Positions 26,644-36,692 of a stretch of 61,229 bases of DNA are shown here, one piece after another. The position numbers were made by a program, and so were the translations under genes. Each line of letters opens with the position of its first letter. The first letter of the stretch is position 1. The notes below the pieces were generated by a model, which was not told the DNA's origin, searched no databases, and saw only the letters and a program-made list of their open reading frames with translations. Origin of the DNA: Halobacteriales archaeon (lineage in GTDB: Archaea; Halobacteriota; Halobacteria; Halorutilales; JAHENH01); assembly GCA_018609935.1 (NCBI GenBank), contig JAHENH010000082.1:1-61229 (forward strand). The letters run 5' to 3'.

Positions 26644-27002
26644 CTTATCACTCTTGTTTTACTTCCTTCAGGATTCTTTTCCATATAGTTCTCTAATAAA
26701 AAAGCATTCCCACCATTTTCCTCTATTTTTTTCTTAGCAGAAGAAGAAAAATCAAACGCAACTACATTTCTCTTATCGATACGGCCTCCACCCAAAACTT
26801 TACCAGGCACTAACGCGTCTTCATCCTCATCTACATATCTATCTATCTCACCAACATTTACTTCACTATGTTCTTGCCTAGGAGACTCTAAACGTTCAGC
26901 TATCTCTAACCAAATAGATGCTTCTTCCTCATTTCCCTTCTTTTTTAATTCCTTAATTAAATTCTTCAACCTAGGATTTTCTTTATCCATATAAAATAAC
27001 AT
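26640..27002 (-). CDS. rpl18e: Large ribosomal subunit protein eL18
   Basis: This 120-residue protein matches archaeal L18e: NPRLKNLIKELKKKGNEEEA, ASIWLEIAERLE, VNVGEIDRY, and VPGKVLGGGRIDKRNVVAFD. It heads the operon through uS2, mvk and ipk. In many archaea this protein follows RpoD, but here the rpoD group is separate at 29.5 kb, with a ferredoxin, an epimerase-like gene and a tRNA between. Confidence 0.95.
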   Translation of the reverse strand: MLFYMDKENPRLKNLIKELKKKGNEEEASIWLEIAERLESPRQEHSEVNVGEIDRYVDEDEDALVPGKVLGGGRIDKRNVVAFDFSSSAKKKIEENGGNAFLLENYMEKNPEGSKTRVIR

Positions 27003-27425
27003 ATGAAGTCAATATTTTTGTCTTTTCTTCTTTTAATCAAATAATAAATCATCTAGAACCTAAAAACAAAAACCAATATATACCGTATTATTCTATCTCT
27101 ATATGGCTTTTTTATAGAAAAATAAATAGTTAAAATACACTCAATATATGAAATTACGATCAACTACAAGGATTATTTCATTTCCAAGGGCTGATAGAAT
27201 GTCGATTAAGATTAAAAACCAAGTTAAAATAGAACAATTCTTACGGTCTCTATAGCGGGTGGAACACTCATCTTGAAGGGGTTACTGTGTCGGTTAGCTA
27301 TTATTCATAACTCGATAAATTTAATCTCTTATAGGAGGGTGATCTCTAATCTATAAACGGTTCACTTGCTACTTTCTTTAGAAAGAAGAAGATGACTTGA
27401 TCTATAACCGTATTTTATATACTTT
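27003..27425. other. Intergenic region between eL18 and the SDR gene
   Basis: Apart from the TATA box the gap contains a GC-richer block around 27240-27300 (CGGGTGGAACACTC, then TGAAGGGGTTACTGTG) that has no ORF and no tRNA or C/D-box pattern that I can find. It could be a decayed element or an unrecognised RNA. Confidence 0.3.
27075..27086 (-). promoter_or_regulatory. TATA box of the eL18-to-ipk operon
   Basis: On the minus strand the sequence reads GGTATATATTGG, a strong archaeal TATA match, about 75 bp before the eL18 start. It would start transcription near 27050, giving a leader of roughly 50 bases. No other good box is closer. Confidence 0.5.
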
Positions 27426-28211
27426 ATGACCAGTTCTTTAATAGTTGGTTGTGGGTTTACAGGTAGTAAACTCGCGGAGTTATTGGTAGAGGAAGGGCAT
27501 AAGGTATATGGTGTCACCAAGCAAGGTAGCGTTTCAGCTGATAATGTTATAGGTCTAAAAAAAGACGTAAGGAACAAGAATTTAGATCTTCCCAGTTGTG
27601 ATTATATCTTTTATTTAATTAGTGCTCCATATAGAGATCTTGAGACATATAAAGAAATTTTTGTAGATGGTCTAAAAAATACCTTAAAATCAACTTCAGG
27701 AGATCTTATCTACTCCTCTAGTACTGGAGTATATGAGCAAAAAGATGGATCTTGGGTAGATGAAAAAACAGATATAGATCCTATATCTGAAAGAGTGAAG
27801 ATACTCAGAAAAGCTGAAAAGATAGCTCTCAAACATGGTAAAATAGCAAGACTTTCAGGACTTTATGGCCCAAATAGATATGGATTTGATAGATACCTGA
27901 ATAATAAAGTAAAATCAGGATATGTCAACCTTATACATCGAGATGACGCAGCAAGTGGGTTAAAACACATAGCTCTAGAGGGTGAACATGATACGTATAT
28001 TGTAGTTGATGATAAACCTATAAATACACACAAATTAGCTAGCTGGTTATCAGAAAAAACAGGCAAAAAAACGGAGTTAATAGATCAACCTAAAAATTCA
28101 AGTAAAAGATGTTCTAATTCACGTTTAAAAAGAGAAGGGTGGTCGCCAAAATATCCCACATTTAAAGAAGGATATAAAGAACCATTAAAAAGAGAGATAT
28201 ATAAAAATTAA
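27426..28211 (+). CDS. NAD(P)-binding SDR/epimerase-family protein (YeeZ-like)
   Basis: This 261-residue protein has a Rossmann start LIVGCGFTGSKLAELLVEEG, an extended-SDR-like YSSSTGVYEQ strand, and the binding loop ARLSGLYGPNRYG. The active-site Tyr-x3-Lys motif is not in its normal form, which is typical of the atypical YeeZ/YbjT-like epimerases. It may bind NADP without being a true sugar epimerase. It is isolated on the plus strand, 428 bp before the ferredoxin gene. Confidence 0.75.
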   Translation: MTSSLIVGCGFTGSKLAELLVEEGHKVYGVTKQGSVSADNVIGLKKDVRNKNLDLPSCDYIFYLISAPYRDLETYKEIFVDGLKNTLKSTSGDLIYSSSTGVYEQKDGSWVDEKTDIDPISERVKILRKAEKIALKHGKIARLSGLYGPNRYGFDRYLNNKVKSGYVNLIHRDDAASGLKHIALEGEHDTYIVVDDKPINTHKLASWLSEKTGKKTELIDQPKNSSKRCSNSRLKREGWSPKYPTFKEGYKEPLKREIYKN

Positions 28212-28639
28212 ATTCCTAAAACGAAAAGAAATTTTAGATTTCTAACCTTCAAAATCTATAGACGATCTTTTAAGATTTTCTAACAAATTATAAATAGATT
28301 TCGTGTAGTTGATGAGAATTTTCTTGTATAAAGATAAAAATCAAGATAATATATATCTAAACTTTATTTTTTTCTTATTGTCAAGAAGAACAATACAAAA
28401 TAAAAATTCTATTAGAATATATCTCTATAGGAGATGGATGAAATCTTTAAAAATATAGTTTAAAATATGTATCTGAAATGATTTCTAGGGAAATAAAAAC
28501 GAATGAAAAAGGAATTAAACTCAATTTTTTAAAATAGTAAAAGCTAAAAGTGAATTTTTAAGAATATATCTAGATTTTTATGTGATCTATGTTCAAAGAA
28601 CCGTGAAGTTAATTACTTGGATATTTATATTTATCTTGT
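28212..28639. other. AT-rich intergenic region
   Basis: This 428-bp gap is almost uniformly AT-rich. I see no ORF, RNA or repeat. The end nearest 28640 must hold the ferredoxin promoter. Confidence 0.5.
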
Positions 28640-29104
28640 ATGTCGGAAGATCTACCATTCAAGGTTATTGGAAGAAGAGACGACGTAGATTTAGATAAAT
28701 ACAAAGATGAAGACGGAAATCCTGAAAATAAGCTATACGAAGGAGGTATAGACCAAGATTTCAGAGATAACAGAGAAGCAATTGAAACATATGAATATCC
28801 AAACGGTAACAAAATAGATGTCTGGGGACCTATAACTGAGACAGGAGAGGACGTCGACCCACCAGAAAGAGCAGGCATATACGCAGACAGCCCAGAAGCT
28901 GTAGTCGCTGTAGACTTCGATAGCTGTACAGCAGACACAAGCTGTGTAACAGAATGCCCAACAGACGTCTTCGATTGGATAGAAATGGAAGGAAACCCAG
29001 TATCAAAAGGAAAACCAATCACAGCACGCATCGAAGACTGCATAGAATGCTACATATGCGAAGATGTCTGCCCAGAAGACGCAATAAAAGTCTCACCCTA
29101 CTAA
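28640..29104 (+). CDS. Zinc-type dicluster ferredoxin
   Basis: This 154-residue ferredoxin matches the family found in Sulfolobus and Thermoplasma. An extended N-terminal part (1-80) with NPENKLYEGGIDQDFRDNRE precedes a first cluster with C-x5-C-x3-C-P (DSCTADTSCVTECPTD), which lacks the fourth usual ligand and so probably binds [3Fe-4S]. The second site is canonical C-x2-C-x2-C-x3-CP (DCIECYICEDVCPED). It carries electrons for 2-oxoacid oxidoreductases in the cytoplasm. The last 250 bases are visibly more GC-rich than the surroundings, consistent with high expression. Confidence 0.88.
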   Translation: MSEDLPFKVIGRRDDVDLDKYKDEDGNPENKLYEGGIDQDFRDNREAIETYEYPNGNKIDVWGPITETGEDVDPPERAGIYADSPEAVVAVDFDSCTADTSCVTECPTDVFDWIEMEGNPVSKGKPITARIEDCIECYICEDVCPEDAIKVSPY

Positions 29105-29186
29105 AAACCAAGCCCAGTAATTCTCTTATAAAATAGGTAATTCTCTTATATTTTTTTAAAAGATAAATAATAGTTAGTATACCGTA

Positions 29187-29269
29187 TGCGTGGGACCGGA
29201 TTCGAACCGGCGAACCTCTACAGGACAGCGCCCTCAACGCTGCGCCGTTGACCGCTTGGCTACCCACGC
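29187..29269 (-). tRNA. tRNA-Leu (GAG)
   Basis: The minus strand folds into a class II tRNA with acceptor GCGTGGG/CCCACGC, discriminator A, a long variable arm and T loop TTCGAAT. The anticodon loop TTGAGGG gives GAG, reading CUC/CUU leucine codons. There is no intron, and no CCA is encoded. Confidence 0.92.
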
Positions 29270-29300
29270 ACAAATTATTAATTTTAAACCAGTATCAAGC

Positions 29301-29313
29301 CATATATAACTTT
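29301..29313 (-). promoter_or_regulatory. Possible TATA box of tRNA-Leu
   Basis: The minus strand reads AAGTTATATATGG about 35 bases before the tRNA 5' end, a normal place for the TATA box of a tRNA transcribed with a short leader. Confidence 0.4.
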
Positions 29314-29545
29314 ATCAGCCATGTTTTTAATTAGTTATCTTTTCTCCGCCATTATTTCATATCAAAATAGCGGAACTACAATTAACTACGATATTGTTTC
29401 GGATATAATAAATTTTTATATTAGATAATTAATTCTGCCAAGATTAAACAATTCTATATTTTTAAGTTTTCCGAGCCTCTCAAAAAATAGGTCCATATAC
29501 TATCTCATATAAACTTGACTTTGATTATTTATTAATCTAAAATTT

Positions 29546-30271
29546 CTATATTTCGATGTTTTGTTTAAGTTCTTCTGCCCTATCGGACAGAGAATCTGCC
29601 GCATTTTGTATTAGTCTTTCTATAGGTATTGAGCCATCAGTTTCAACGTTAAATACAAAAGAATCTTTTATTTCTTTTATTTCTCCATTTTCCGTTACTT
29701 CACTTAGTTTATTGTTGTAGTCCTCCATATTTATTAGTCCGTCTTCTGTTTCAACTACTCCCCGCACAATTTTATCATCATCTAGTTTACCGTTATCTGT
29801 TTTTTCTATTTTTTGTAGATGACCATATCCTACAGAAACCGCTCCTTGGTTTTTTGCGTGTTCTCTTCCTTTCTTCAGTCTTGCAGTACATTGAGCAGCC
29901 AATGACTGTGAAGGTTTTAGTCTTACTATTGGTATATCTTCATCTACTGGTGCAACATCAGGGTTCTCAGGTTCCAAATCAGACGAATGTACTGTTTTTT
30001 CTTCCTGTTCGGCTTCTATATCTATAACAAGTGAAGCTTCATCCCCTACCTCATAATCTTGGGGAGTGGATAGAGGTATAAGCCCTAACCGTAGTGTTAA
30101 TACTTCATCATATAGTACGGAAAAATTTTCATATATTTCTACACTATCTATTGAGAAAGTTGGAACATCTGTTAGGATAGCTCGTCTTAGAGAATTAGCA
30201 AAAGCAGGTGTAGTATCACGGACTACAAATTTAGCTCTTCTTTTTTTCCATTCTACCGGTTCAACATTCAT
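29546..30271 (-). CDS. rpoD: RNA polymerase subunit D (Rpb3-like)
   Basis: This 241-residue subunit has the alpha-motif [20 protein letters not shown] and [11 protein letters not shown]. The insert between about residues 80 and 130, which holds a [4Fe-4S] cluster in some archaea, carries only one cysteine ([13 protein letters not shown]), so no cluster. It pairs with RpoL for assembly. It overlaps uS11 by 4 bp as the last gene of the uS13-uS4-uS11-rpoD operon. Confidence 0.95.
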   Translation of the reverse strand: MNVEPVEWKKRRAKFVVRDTTPAFANSLRRAILTDVPTFSIDSVEIYENFSVLYDEVLTLRLGLIPLSTPQDYEVGDEASLVIDIEAEQEEKTVHSSDLEPENPDVAPVDEDIPIVRLKPSQSLAAQCTARLKKGREHAKNQGAVSVGYGHLQKIEKTDNGKLDDDKIVRGVVETEDGLINMEDYNNKLSEVTENGEIKEIKDSFVFNVETDGSIPIERLIQNAADSLSDRAEELKQNIEI

Positions 30272-30630
30272 CCTTTTGTATTAGGTATAGGGGTTACATC
30301 TTCTACTCTACCTACTTCTAGGCCAGCACGTGAAAGACCCCTTACTGCAGCTTGCGCTCCTGGACCTGGGCTTTTGCTTTCAATCCCTCCGGGCCCTCTT
30401 ACTTTAACATGTACTCCTTCTATATCAGCTTCTTTTGCTGCTTCAGCTATTTCTTCAGCTATCTGCATTGCTGCATAAGGTGTGCCTTGATTTCTATCTT
30501 GTTTTACTACTTGTCCCCCACTTTTTCTATCAATAGTTTGAGCTCCAGATATATCGGTGAGGGTTACTATAGTATTATTAACACTAGCATGTACGTGAAC
30601 TAGCCCCCAGTGCTTTCCTTCACTACTCAT
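30268..30630 (-). CDS. rps11: Small ribosomal subunit protein uS11
   Basis: This 120-residue protein carries the conserved [20 protein letters not shown] and the [20 protein letters not shown] core and ends [10 protein letters not shown]. It lacks the long C-terminal basic tail of some archaea. It overlaps its neighbours by 4 bp on both sides. Confidence 0.96.
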   Translation of the reverse strand: MSSEGKHWGLVHVHASVNNTIVTLTDISGAQTIDRKSGGQVVKQDRNQGTPYAAMQIAEEIAEAAKEADIEGVHVKVRGPGGIESKSPGPGAQAAVRGLSRAGLEVGRVEDVTPIPNTKG

Positions 30631-31118
30631 GATTCCTCAGCCCTTTCAGGATGTAGTTCATCGGAAAGTGAAGAAGAGTCATGAAAATCTATTTTTTCTT
30701 CTTCTGATCTTTTAACAGTATAGCTGGGAACTGTAACTCGTCTATCACCTATAGATATGTGTCCATGTACAACAAATTGTCTAGCTTGATCTATAGATCT
30801 AGCTAATCCTTTTCTATATACTAATGTCTGCAGTCTTCTTTCCAATATATCTTCGACATCCAATGAAAGAATATCATTAAGTTCTGTATTTTCTTCCAAT
30901 ATACCAAATCTTTGTAGTTTTTCAACTATCTGTTCACCACTTTCCTGTTCAGCTAGCAATCTTCTAGTTTCTCTTCTATGTCTTCGCAGCTCAGACTCGG
31001 CTTTCCATAGTTCTTTTTTATTCTTAAGCCCATACTCCTCCAACAATTCAGTTTCCTCTTGTATAGCTTCATGGGGTCTACTTGGTGTCTCATATGTTTT
31101 TGAACCTCCTCCAACCAT
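30627..31118 (-). CDS. rps4: Small ribosomal subunit protein uS4
   Basis: This 163-residue protein has the S4 RNA-binding domain from residue ~100 ([38 protein letters not shown]). The N-terminal [20 protein letters not shown] matches archaeal members. It lies 31 bp after uS13 and overlaps uS11 by 4 bp. Confidence 0.95.
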   Translation of the reverse strand: MVGGGSKTYETPSRPHEAIQEETELLEEYGLKNKKELWKAESELRRHRRETRRLLAEQESGEQIVEKLQRFGILEENTELNDILSLDVEDILERRLQTLVYRKGLARSIDQARQFVVHGHISIGDRRVTVPSYTVKRSEEEKIDFHDSSSLSDELHPERAEES

Positions 31119-31149
31119 TCGTTATATATCTTTTAGTTTTATCCTTTAA

Positions 31150-31647
31150 TTATTCTTCTTCTTCTTGTTCTTCTTCTTTTCTTAACTCTTCTATTTCTAC
31201 AGCAACTTCTGTATCTTCCCTACCAGTAGATCGGGTCTTCTGCCCTCTAACCTTCTTACCTTGCTGGTGTCTAATTCCTTTATAGCTACTAATTTCTTTC
31301 ATTCTTTCTATATCTCTTTCTTCTGTTCTTTCTACATCTACTCCAACTAAATGTCTGTCTTCTCCAGTGTACATATCTTTTCTTCTGTTCAACATCCAAG
31401 ATGGAGCCATTTCTTGAAATTCTTCTATTGTTTGTTTTATTTTATCTATTTTAGTATCATTTAAGCTACCAAGAACCTGGCCTGGCTCAGCGTTTATTTT
31501 ATTAATTGTAGCTTTTGCAACTCTTCTACCTACTCCATCAGCTTCTAAAAGAGCTGTTTCTATAGATTCCGTCCCATCTAGGTCTGTATTCCCTATCCTA
31601 ACAAAATAGGTGAAATCCTCATCTTCTTGTTCTTCAGCCATATACAT
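31150..31647 (-). CDS. rps13: Small ribosomal subunit protein uS13
   Basis: This 165-residue protein shows FTYFVRIGNTDLDGTESIET, a helix-two-turn region with GRRVAKATINK, and the terminal YKGIRHQQGKKVRGQKTRST. The C-terminus is a run of acidic residues (EEEQEEEE), again halophile-like. A start at the third residue (MAEEQED) may be truer than the first ATG, since the family begins there. It is first in the operon. Confidence 0.94.
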   Translation of the reverse strand: MYMAEEQEDEDFTYFVRIGNTDLDGTESIETALLEADGVGRRVAKATINKINAEPGQVLGSLNDTKIDKIKQTIEEFQEMAPSWMLNRRKDMYTGEDRHLVGVDVERTEERDIERMKEISSYKGIRHQQGKKVRGQKTRSTGREDTEVAVEIEELRKEEEQEEEE

Positions 31648-31821
31648 ATGAATAGATCAATGTATCCGCAAATAATTGTCGATTCACCCTTTTTCATTTT
31701 ATTTCTATTAAAAATATAGAAAAATTTTAATAAAATATATTCTATCAACTCAAATATTACTAAAAATAACCTGTCTTTTAGATAAAAATAAGACAAAAAA
31801 CAAAAATTAAACCTATGACAA

Positions 31822-31903
31822 CGTCGGGGGAGGGATTCGAACCCTCGAGGCTAACGCCACACGCTTAGCAAGCGTGCGCCTTAGACCACTCGGCCACCCC
31901 GAC
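31822..31903 (-). tRNA. tRNA-Ser (GCT)
   Basis: This class II tRNA has acceptor GTCGGGG/CCCCGAC, discriminator G, a long variable arm and T loop TTCGAAT. The anticodon loop TTGCTAA gives GCT, reading AGC/AGU serine codons. There is no intron. Confidence 0.93.
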
Positions 31904-32188
31904 ACTAAATAACTTTACCAACCAACTGAATAAGATTGGTAAGCCACCCTTTATAGTTTATGAAGGGATTACTTACCCCACCATTGTCCTCATATATAGA
32001 GAGAACATTACAACAATTTAACGATATAGTTTCAAATCTTCAGAGGGGATTATTATATATCTTCTCATCTTATTTTAGTTTATTTGTTTTAATGTCTAGT
32101 AGAGATCTATTTTAAGAATATAAGTGTCTTACGTCTATGGTTCTATTGGTCTGCTTATTTATATTAATATTATTTTGATTAGGGGAAT

Positions 32189-32896
32189 TTAAAGGTCACC
32201 TTCTTCGACTATTGTAGTTTCACCATTTCCTTCAGTTATTTCATTTACCAATTCATAAAATTCGTTTTTCATTCCTGCAGGAAATTCAGCTATTGCTATC
32301 CATGAACCATCATCTTGCCACTCTTCATCTACTACTTCAAATCTTCTCAGCTCTGATTGCGCTCTACCAGAATACTCTGCAGGTATCTTGGTAGCAACCT
32401 TCAATTTTTCAAAATGTATTGGTATGATAGGGCGTAAAACCTTAACTGCATCATCAACTTGTTCTTCTACAGTCTTCATAGGGTCTACTTCAAAATCTGC
32501 TTCCTCTAATGCTCGTTCAATTCTATCAGGAGGATGAGGAGTGTTTTTTTGAGGGTCTATAGCATTTTTAGATATTTCGTTAATTATTTGCTTCCTTTTT
32601 TCTTCCTGCATCTCTCTTCTCTGTTCAGCTGTTATCTGTATTTCCCCTTTCTTAACTACTTCAGGTATTATTTCTAATGGATCAGTAGTCCCAAATACTT
32701 CCTCTAAAGCATCTTCAGGTGGTCTATCTCCCCTAGATGCATCCTCAAACACATCTTCCACCGCTATAACATCTTCAAGTTTACCTTCGAACTCATCTCT
32801 TTTTATGGATAAAGCTGCATCAGGATCTATCAAAACTTCAAATCTCTCTCCATGTGATTCTAAACGAGCAACAACAGCCTCATCTAAAGATATCAT
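32189..32896 (-). CDS. Ribosome maturation factor SBDS (Sdo1)
   Basis: This 235-residue protein shows the FYSH domain ([20 protein letters not shown]), a middle helical domain ([20 protein letters not shown]) and a C-terminal ferredoxin-like part starting [20 protein letters not shown]. It releases the anti-association factor aIF6 from the large subunit. In most archaea the proteasome alpha gene and exosome genes flank it; here neither is adjacent. Confidence 0.93.
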   Translation of the reverse strand: MISLDEAVVARLESHGERFEVLIDPDAALSIKRDEFEGKLEDVIAVEDVFEDASRGDRPPEDALEEVFGTTDPLEIIPEVVKKGEIQITAEQRREMQEEKRKQIINEISKNAIDPQKNTPHPPDRIERALEEADFEVDPMKTVEEQVDDAVKVLRPIIPIHFEKLKVATKIPAEYSGRAQSELRRFEVVDEEWQDDGSWIAIAEFPAGMKNEFYELVNEITEGNGETTIVEEGDL

Positions 32897-33024
32897 AATT
32901 CATCTAAACGACACATAACCTTAAAACCATATAGAGACTAGTTATATATCTAAATTAAAGGAATAAGTTTATTAAGAGAATAAGTTTACACAATACTTAT
33001 TTATAAGGTAAGTCTATTTGTAAG

Positions 33025-33372
33025 TTATTCTATAAATTTTTTCTTTCCTGATTTTATTGTTCCACTAACACCTAAAACCCATATTCCAACTTTATCTTTT
33101 TTTACTTTATGTATACATGCGAGAACAGCTCTTGCTTTTTTAACATTATCATGGGAACATTTTAATATCCCTGTACCCCTTCCATTTTGCATATTAAGCT
33201 CAATTAAATCCATCCAAGCCTCACCTGAAAAAACATCACCTAATAGATTTTGTGACTCAAACCAGATCTGGTGTTGTAATTGTTTTTCTCCAAAACTATG
33301 ATCTGATAATGTTTCTATTTTGAAAAAAATATAGCGATGTCGTTGACGTAGAGATTTTAATAGAGGTTTCAT
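33025..33372 (-). CDS. rnp2: RNase P protein component 2 (Pop5)
   Basis: This 115-residue protein matches archaeal Pop5: LRQRHRYIFFKIETLSD at the start, then GEAWMDLIELNMQNGRGTGI and LKCSHDNVKKARAVLACIHK. It forms a heterotetramer with Rpp30 and activates the catalytic domain of RNase P RNA, which is also in this window. It begins 2 bp after Rpp30. Confidence 0.9.
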   Translation of the reverse strand: MKPLLKSLRQRHRYIFFKIETLSDHSFGEKQLQHQIWFESQNLLGDVFSGEAWMDLIELNMQNGRGTGILKCSHDNVKKARAVLACIHKVKKDKVGIWVLGVSGTIKSGKKKFIE

Positions 33373-33374
33373 TT

Positions 33375-34028
33375 TTATTTTACATCTATATTTTTCCCTT
33401 TCTCTAAGATTTTCTCTGGATTAATTTTCATACCTATATCAACATCTGCTTTTTTAATTCCTAAAATATCACATATAGATTTTATTTCTCTAGGTGTTCG
33501 AATATGTAAGCGCGAAAAAGGATCTGAAGAAATAACAAATCTTGTGTTATATTTCTGTATAAGTTTTAATAGAATTTTTATATCTCTAATAGTTTGTACT
33601 CTAATACCTCCTGAAGCCCTTAAAATATTTGATAGATTTATTTCTATAGCTACATTGGTCTCCGAAGCTTCCCTGATTAAAGCATGGTTGAAGCTTCTTT
33701 TATTACTACGTTCAGGATGGCATAAAATGTCAACATGTCTGGAATTCACAGCGGCTTTATTTATTTTAGGGGTTCCACCATGTACACATATAAAATCAAG
33801 ATTTTGATTTTGAAATATTAATTCATTCATCTTTTCAATGTCTTTTGTTTTTATTTCGATGCCTGAATATAGATCTATTTCATCATTATTGAATGGTATA
33901 TCCGTATCAACTGATTTGTTATGGTTTCTTGTAACTAATGAAGAATATCCAGCTTTTTTCGCAGTTGAAGCTATATCAGTAAGATCTGATGATCCATCAG
34001 GAGATGTATGGACGAATTCAAACATCAA
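33375..34028 (-). CDS. rnp3: RNase P protein component 3 (Rpp30)
   Basis: This 217-residue TIM-barrel-like PHP-fold protein has EFVHTSPDGSSDLTDIASTA, YSSLVTRNH, VHGGTPKINKAAVN, VDILCHPE, and VAIEINLSNIL followed by RFVISSDPFS. It partners Pop5 in RNase P. It precedes rnp2 by 2 bp and follows the acyltransferase gene by 31 bp. Confidence 0.9.
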   Translation of the reverse strand: MMFEFVHTSPDGSSDLTDIASTAKKAGYSSLVTRNHNKSVDTDIPFNNDEIDLYSGIEIKTKDIEKMNELIFQNQNLDFICVHGGTPKINKAAVNSRHVDILCHPERSNKRSFNHALIREASETNVAIEINLSNILRASGGIRVQTIRDIKILLKLIQKYNTRFVISSDPFSRLHIRTPREIKSICDILGIKKADVDIGMKINPEKILEKGKNIDVK

Positions 34029-34059
34029 GGTTTTAAGGTAATATGAATAAAAAAATCTT

Positions 34060-34539
34060 TTATTCTATTTTTTTTATTGGTACACCACCTACTTTTTCAC
34101 CTGGCTTTACATCTCTATTTACTAGGCTATTTGCAGATATTATTGCTTCTTCGCCAATTTTTACACCAGGTAAAACAATAGTTTGAGCACCAATAGTTAC
34201 ACTATCACCTATCTTAACGGATCCTTTACGCCATTCATTTTGTAAAAATTCATGACATAAAATAGTTGAATCATATCCGATTATTACTTCATCTCCTATC
34301 TCTATTAGTTCAGGGAAAAAAATATCTGGTGTGGCCTCCAATCCCCACGTAACTCCCTGACCCTGTTTTATCCCAATAATTCTATAAAGAATATTTTTCA
34401 AACGCATACTAGGAATGTGTCGAGCAATCAAAATTATCATATAGTTGAAAGATACCTTAATAGGATTTTTAACCTCTGTCCAATATAGAAGGGAGTTACC
34501 ATCAGTGCTATATCGTTTAGTCTCTCTTTTCCTTCCCAT
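34060..34539 (-). CDS. Left-handed beta-helix acyltransferase
   Basis: This 159-residue hexapeptide-repeat protein has the typical pattern GDEVIIGYDSTILCHEF and VKIGDSVTIGAQTIVLPGVK then IGEEAIISANSLVNRDV. The catalytic His may be in the CHEF loop. It is a WbbJ/maltose-acetyltransferase-like trimer. The substrate is unknown; sugar or cell-surface substrates are likely. It sits 31 bp before rnp3 and 59 bp after GAPDH. Confidence 0.82.
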   Translation of the reverse strand: MGRKRETKRYSTDGNSLLYWTEVKNPIKVSFNYMIILIARHIPSMRLKNILYRIIGIKQGQGVTWGLEATPDIFFPELIEIGDEVIIGYDSTILCHEFLQNEWRKGSVKIGDSVTIGAQTIVLPGVKIGEEAIISANSLVNRDVKPGEKVGGVPIKKIE

Positions 34540-34598
34540 ATATTATAAAATTTTTAATAAACCAAGAGAAACTCATTTAATATTTTATATCAAATGTT

Positions 34599-35588
34599 TT
34601 ATATATTTAGGGATGTATCAGTTTTTTTCATGCTTTTTTCTCTATCTTTAAATCCTGTTATGGCTCGTATAGCATCAATATTTTCTGGTATTACATTACT
34701 TTCCTGATGTATAGCCTGAAAAGCGAAAAGTTCTCCATTTTTAACTTCTATTGATTCCTTCCAAACTGCGTTTTCAAGAACGTCACCTCTATTTCTTCCT
34801 AGATCTAAAGCCCATTCTTTTATCTCTGCAGTGCTTGATATATATTCATCTTTTCTAACTAAACGAATTCTGTTTTGTCTCTCTAATATATTGATAACTT
34901 CCCTTTTATCTGCATCTATTTCAGCATTTATTGAATGAAGATGCATCAATGTAGATGGAACCTTAACAGCCGTAGTAAGTATATTGATATCTGGCCTTAC
35001 AGACTTTACATCAGGGCCATGGTGTGAAGGTAAAGAAATAGGATCTGGAAGTATATCATTTATAGGTCCTCTATTATATTGTGTAGGATCCCCTCCACGT
35101 CTAACAAGAGTGGCTCTTACCTGTTCAAGATTTAATTCCTCATTTAGTGGGGTTAAAAACCTTAGTAAGCCTGTAGTGTTACACGATACAACTCGTACAG
35201 AATCTATATCTATACATTCTCTATAGTTAGATACAGCATTAAAGCTATTTTCTGCCACATTTTCATCTTCACCGCCCTGAAAAATAGTTTTTATATCAAA
35301 ATCTGTATATATTTCTTTATTTTCTTCTCCAGTCCCAGAAGGAGTGGCATCTACTACGACATCTGCTTTTTCTAACATTTCATCTAAATAACCAGTTACT
35401 GCCACATCATCACTATATAGTTTTTCTGAGGCAGCATAGAGATCATATCCTTTCTCTACTGCATGTCTAGCTTCAAAGTTAGGTGTGTTCTTAGCTACTC
35501 CAACTATATCCATATCGTCCTGTCTTGAGACAGCATCTGCTACTCTCTTTCCAATTGTTCCATATCCATTAACAGCTACTTTTACCAT
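34599..35588 (-). CDS. gap: Archaeal (type II) glyceraldehyde-3-phosphate dehydrogenase
   Basis: This 329-residue enzyme begins VKVAVNGYGTIGKRVADAVS and has the catalytic Cys in VVSCNTTGLLR (about 140) and the archaeal GAPDH pattern HHGPDV. It oxidises G3P with phosphate and NAD(P) in glycolysis and gluconeogenesis. Together with enolase it shows a core sugar route in the host. Confidence 0.94.
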   Translation of the reverse strand: MVKVAVNGYGTIGKRVADAVSRQDDMDIVGVAKNTPNFEARHAVEKGYDLYAASEKLYSDDVAVTGYLDEMLEKADVVVDATPSGTGEENKEIYTDFDIKTIFQGGEDENVAENSFNAVSNYRECIDIDSVRVVSCNTTGLLRFLTPLNEELNLEQVRATLVRRGGDPTQYNRGPINDILPDPISLPSHHGPDVKSVRPDINILTTAVKVPSTLMHLHSINAEIDADKREVINILERQNRIRLVRKDEYISSTAEIKEWALDLGRNRGDVLENAVWKESIEVKNGELFAFQAIHQESNVIPENIDAIRAITGFKDREKSMKKTDTSLNI

Positions 35589-35684
35589 GTTCTTCCTTTC
35601 TTATCTTATATTAAATTCTTCTTTCTTGTATTTTAACCCATATAATTCAAAAAATATATAGGTTTGATGTCTAAGACCTAAAAA

Positions 35685-36692
35685 TTATATTTTCCCCAAA
35701 ACATCTTTCAGGGGGGGAACATCAAAGAGAGGTTTTTGGGTGTATAGATTTGAAGCAGCTTTATATATATTACTTGCAGTTCGTCTAACATTTTTAGGTA
35801 AAGAGGGGGGGGAATTACACAGTGAACGCCAGTCTTTAACTTCTTTTTTCGCTTGTTTTTGTTTAGCATGTATTAGTTGATTAAACCAATCTGTATGATT
35901 ATTCCTATAAAAAGATCGAAGATATTCCTTACTTATTTCTTTATTATCATAGAGAAATCTATTTTCATCCAATGTTCCTACAACATCAGCTACTAATATT
36001 TCCCCATTATTGTATATACATTCTATTTTCCCATCTTCATGTATCATTCCAACATCATCAGCTCGTCTAGTTACTATATCATTAACCTCTCTTGCTATTT
36101 TTTCTAGTTTCTCTATGTCAGCATTTCCAGCTATTCTATCAGCACTTTCTTTATCTAGATATCTATCCTTCTCTTCAAACTTTGTAGAGAATTCAACAAT
36201 AGGTTTATCCAATTTAATTAGTTCTTGAGGCCATCCATCATAGCTTAATCCTACTTCACTTGGAGTTTTTCTATCTCTTAGTGAAGACTCAATAGGTATA
36301 AAATTTCTAAAAATAATTTCCAGAGGGATGACGAAAATTTTCTCCGCGTTTCTATGAAAAACATCATAGTTATATTTTCCATCTTTATAGGGTAGATCCG
36401 GAACATTAGCTAGATCTATCTCCATTATCCGCGGAGGTGATTTAATACTACTTAATTTATTTACTGATTCATTTTTAATAACTCCTCTATAATGTGTTTT
36501 TATCCCTTTTTTTTCTAAAAGTTCAAAGCTGCAAGCACCCATAGAACACAGAGACTGTCCTTTCCCATCAATCTTATCGGGCATCCTTCCCCAATCAAAC
36601 ACCGAATAATTATCTGTAAATTCAAATCTACCAATCCCTAAAGATTCTAACGAAGTCTCCTCAACAACTTTTAGATTTTTTACACTACCCAT
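35685..36692 (-). CDS. purC: SAICAR synthase (PurC)
   Basis: This 335-residue enzyme contains FEFTDNYSVFDWGRMPDKID (nucleotide binding), a central EIIFRNFIP strand, and DVVGTLDENRF near the active site. It makes SAICAR from CAIR and aspartate in purine synthesis. The larger size and the C-terminal extension fit the archaeal 330-340 residue type. It is monocistronic, with an AT-rich gap upstream. Confidence 0.88.
   Translation of the reverse strand: MGSVKNLKVVEETSLESLGIGRFEFTDNYSVFDWGRMPDKIDGKGQSLCSMGACSFELLEKKGIKTHYRGVIKNESVNKLSSIKSPPRIMEIDLANVPDLPYKDGKYNYDVFHRNAEKIFVIPLEIIFRNFIPIESSLRDRKTPSEVGLSYDGWPQELIKLDKPIVEFSTKFEEKDRYLDKESADRIAGNADIEKLEKIAREVNDIVTRRADDVGMIHEDGKIECIYNNGEILVADVVGTLDENRFLYDNKEISKEYLRSFYRNNHTDWFNQLIHAKQKQAKKEVKDWRSLCNSPPSLPKNVRRTASNIYKAASNLYTQKPLFDVPPLKDVLGKI

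Noticed and set aside
28830..29273. Overlapping Arg- and Leu-rich ORFs around the ferredoxin and tRNA-Leu
   Set aside because: They are antisense or shifted frames of the ferredoxin gene and include the tRNA; composition is extreme.
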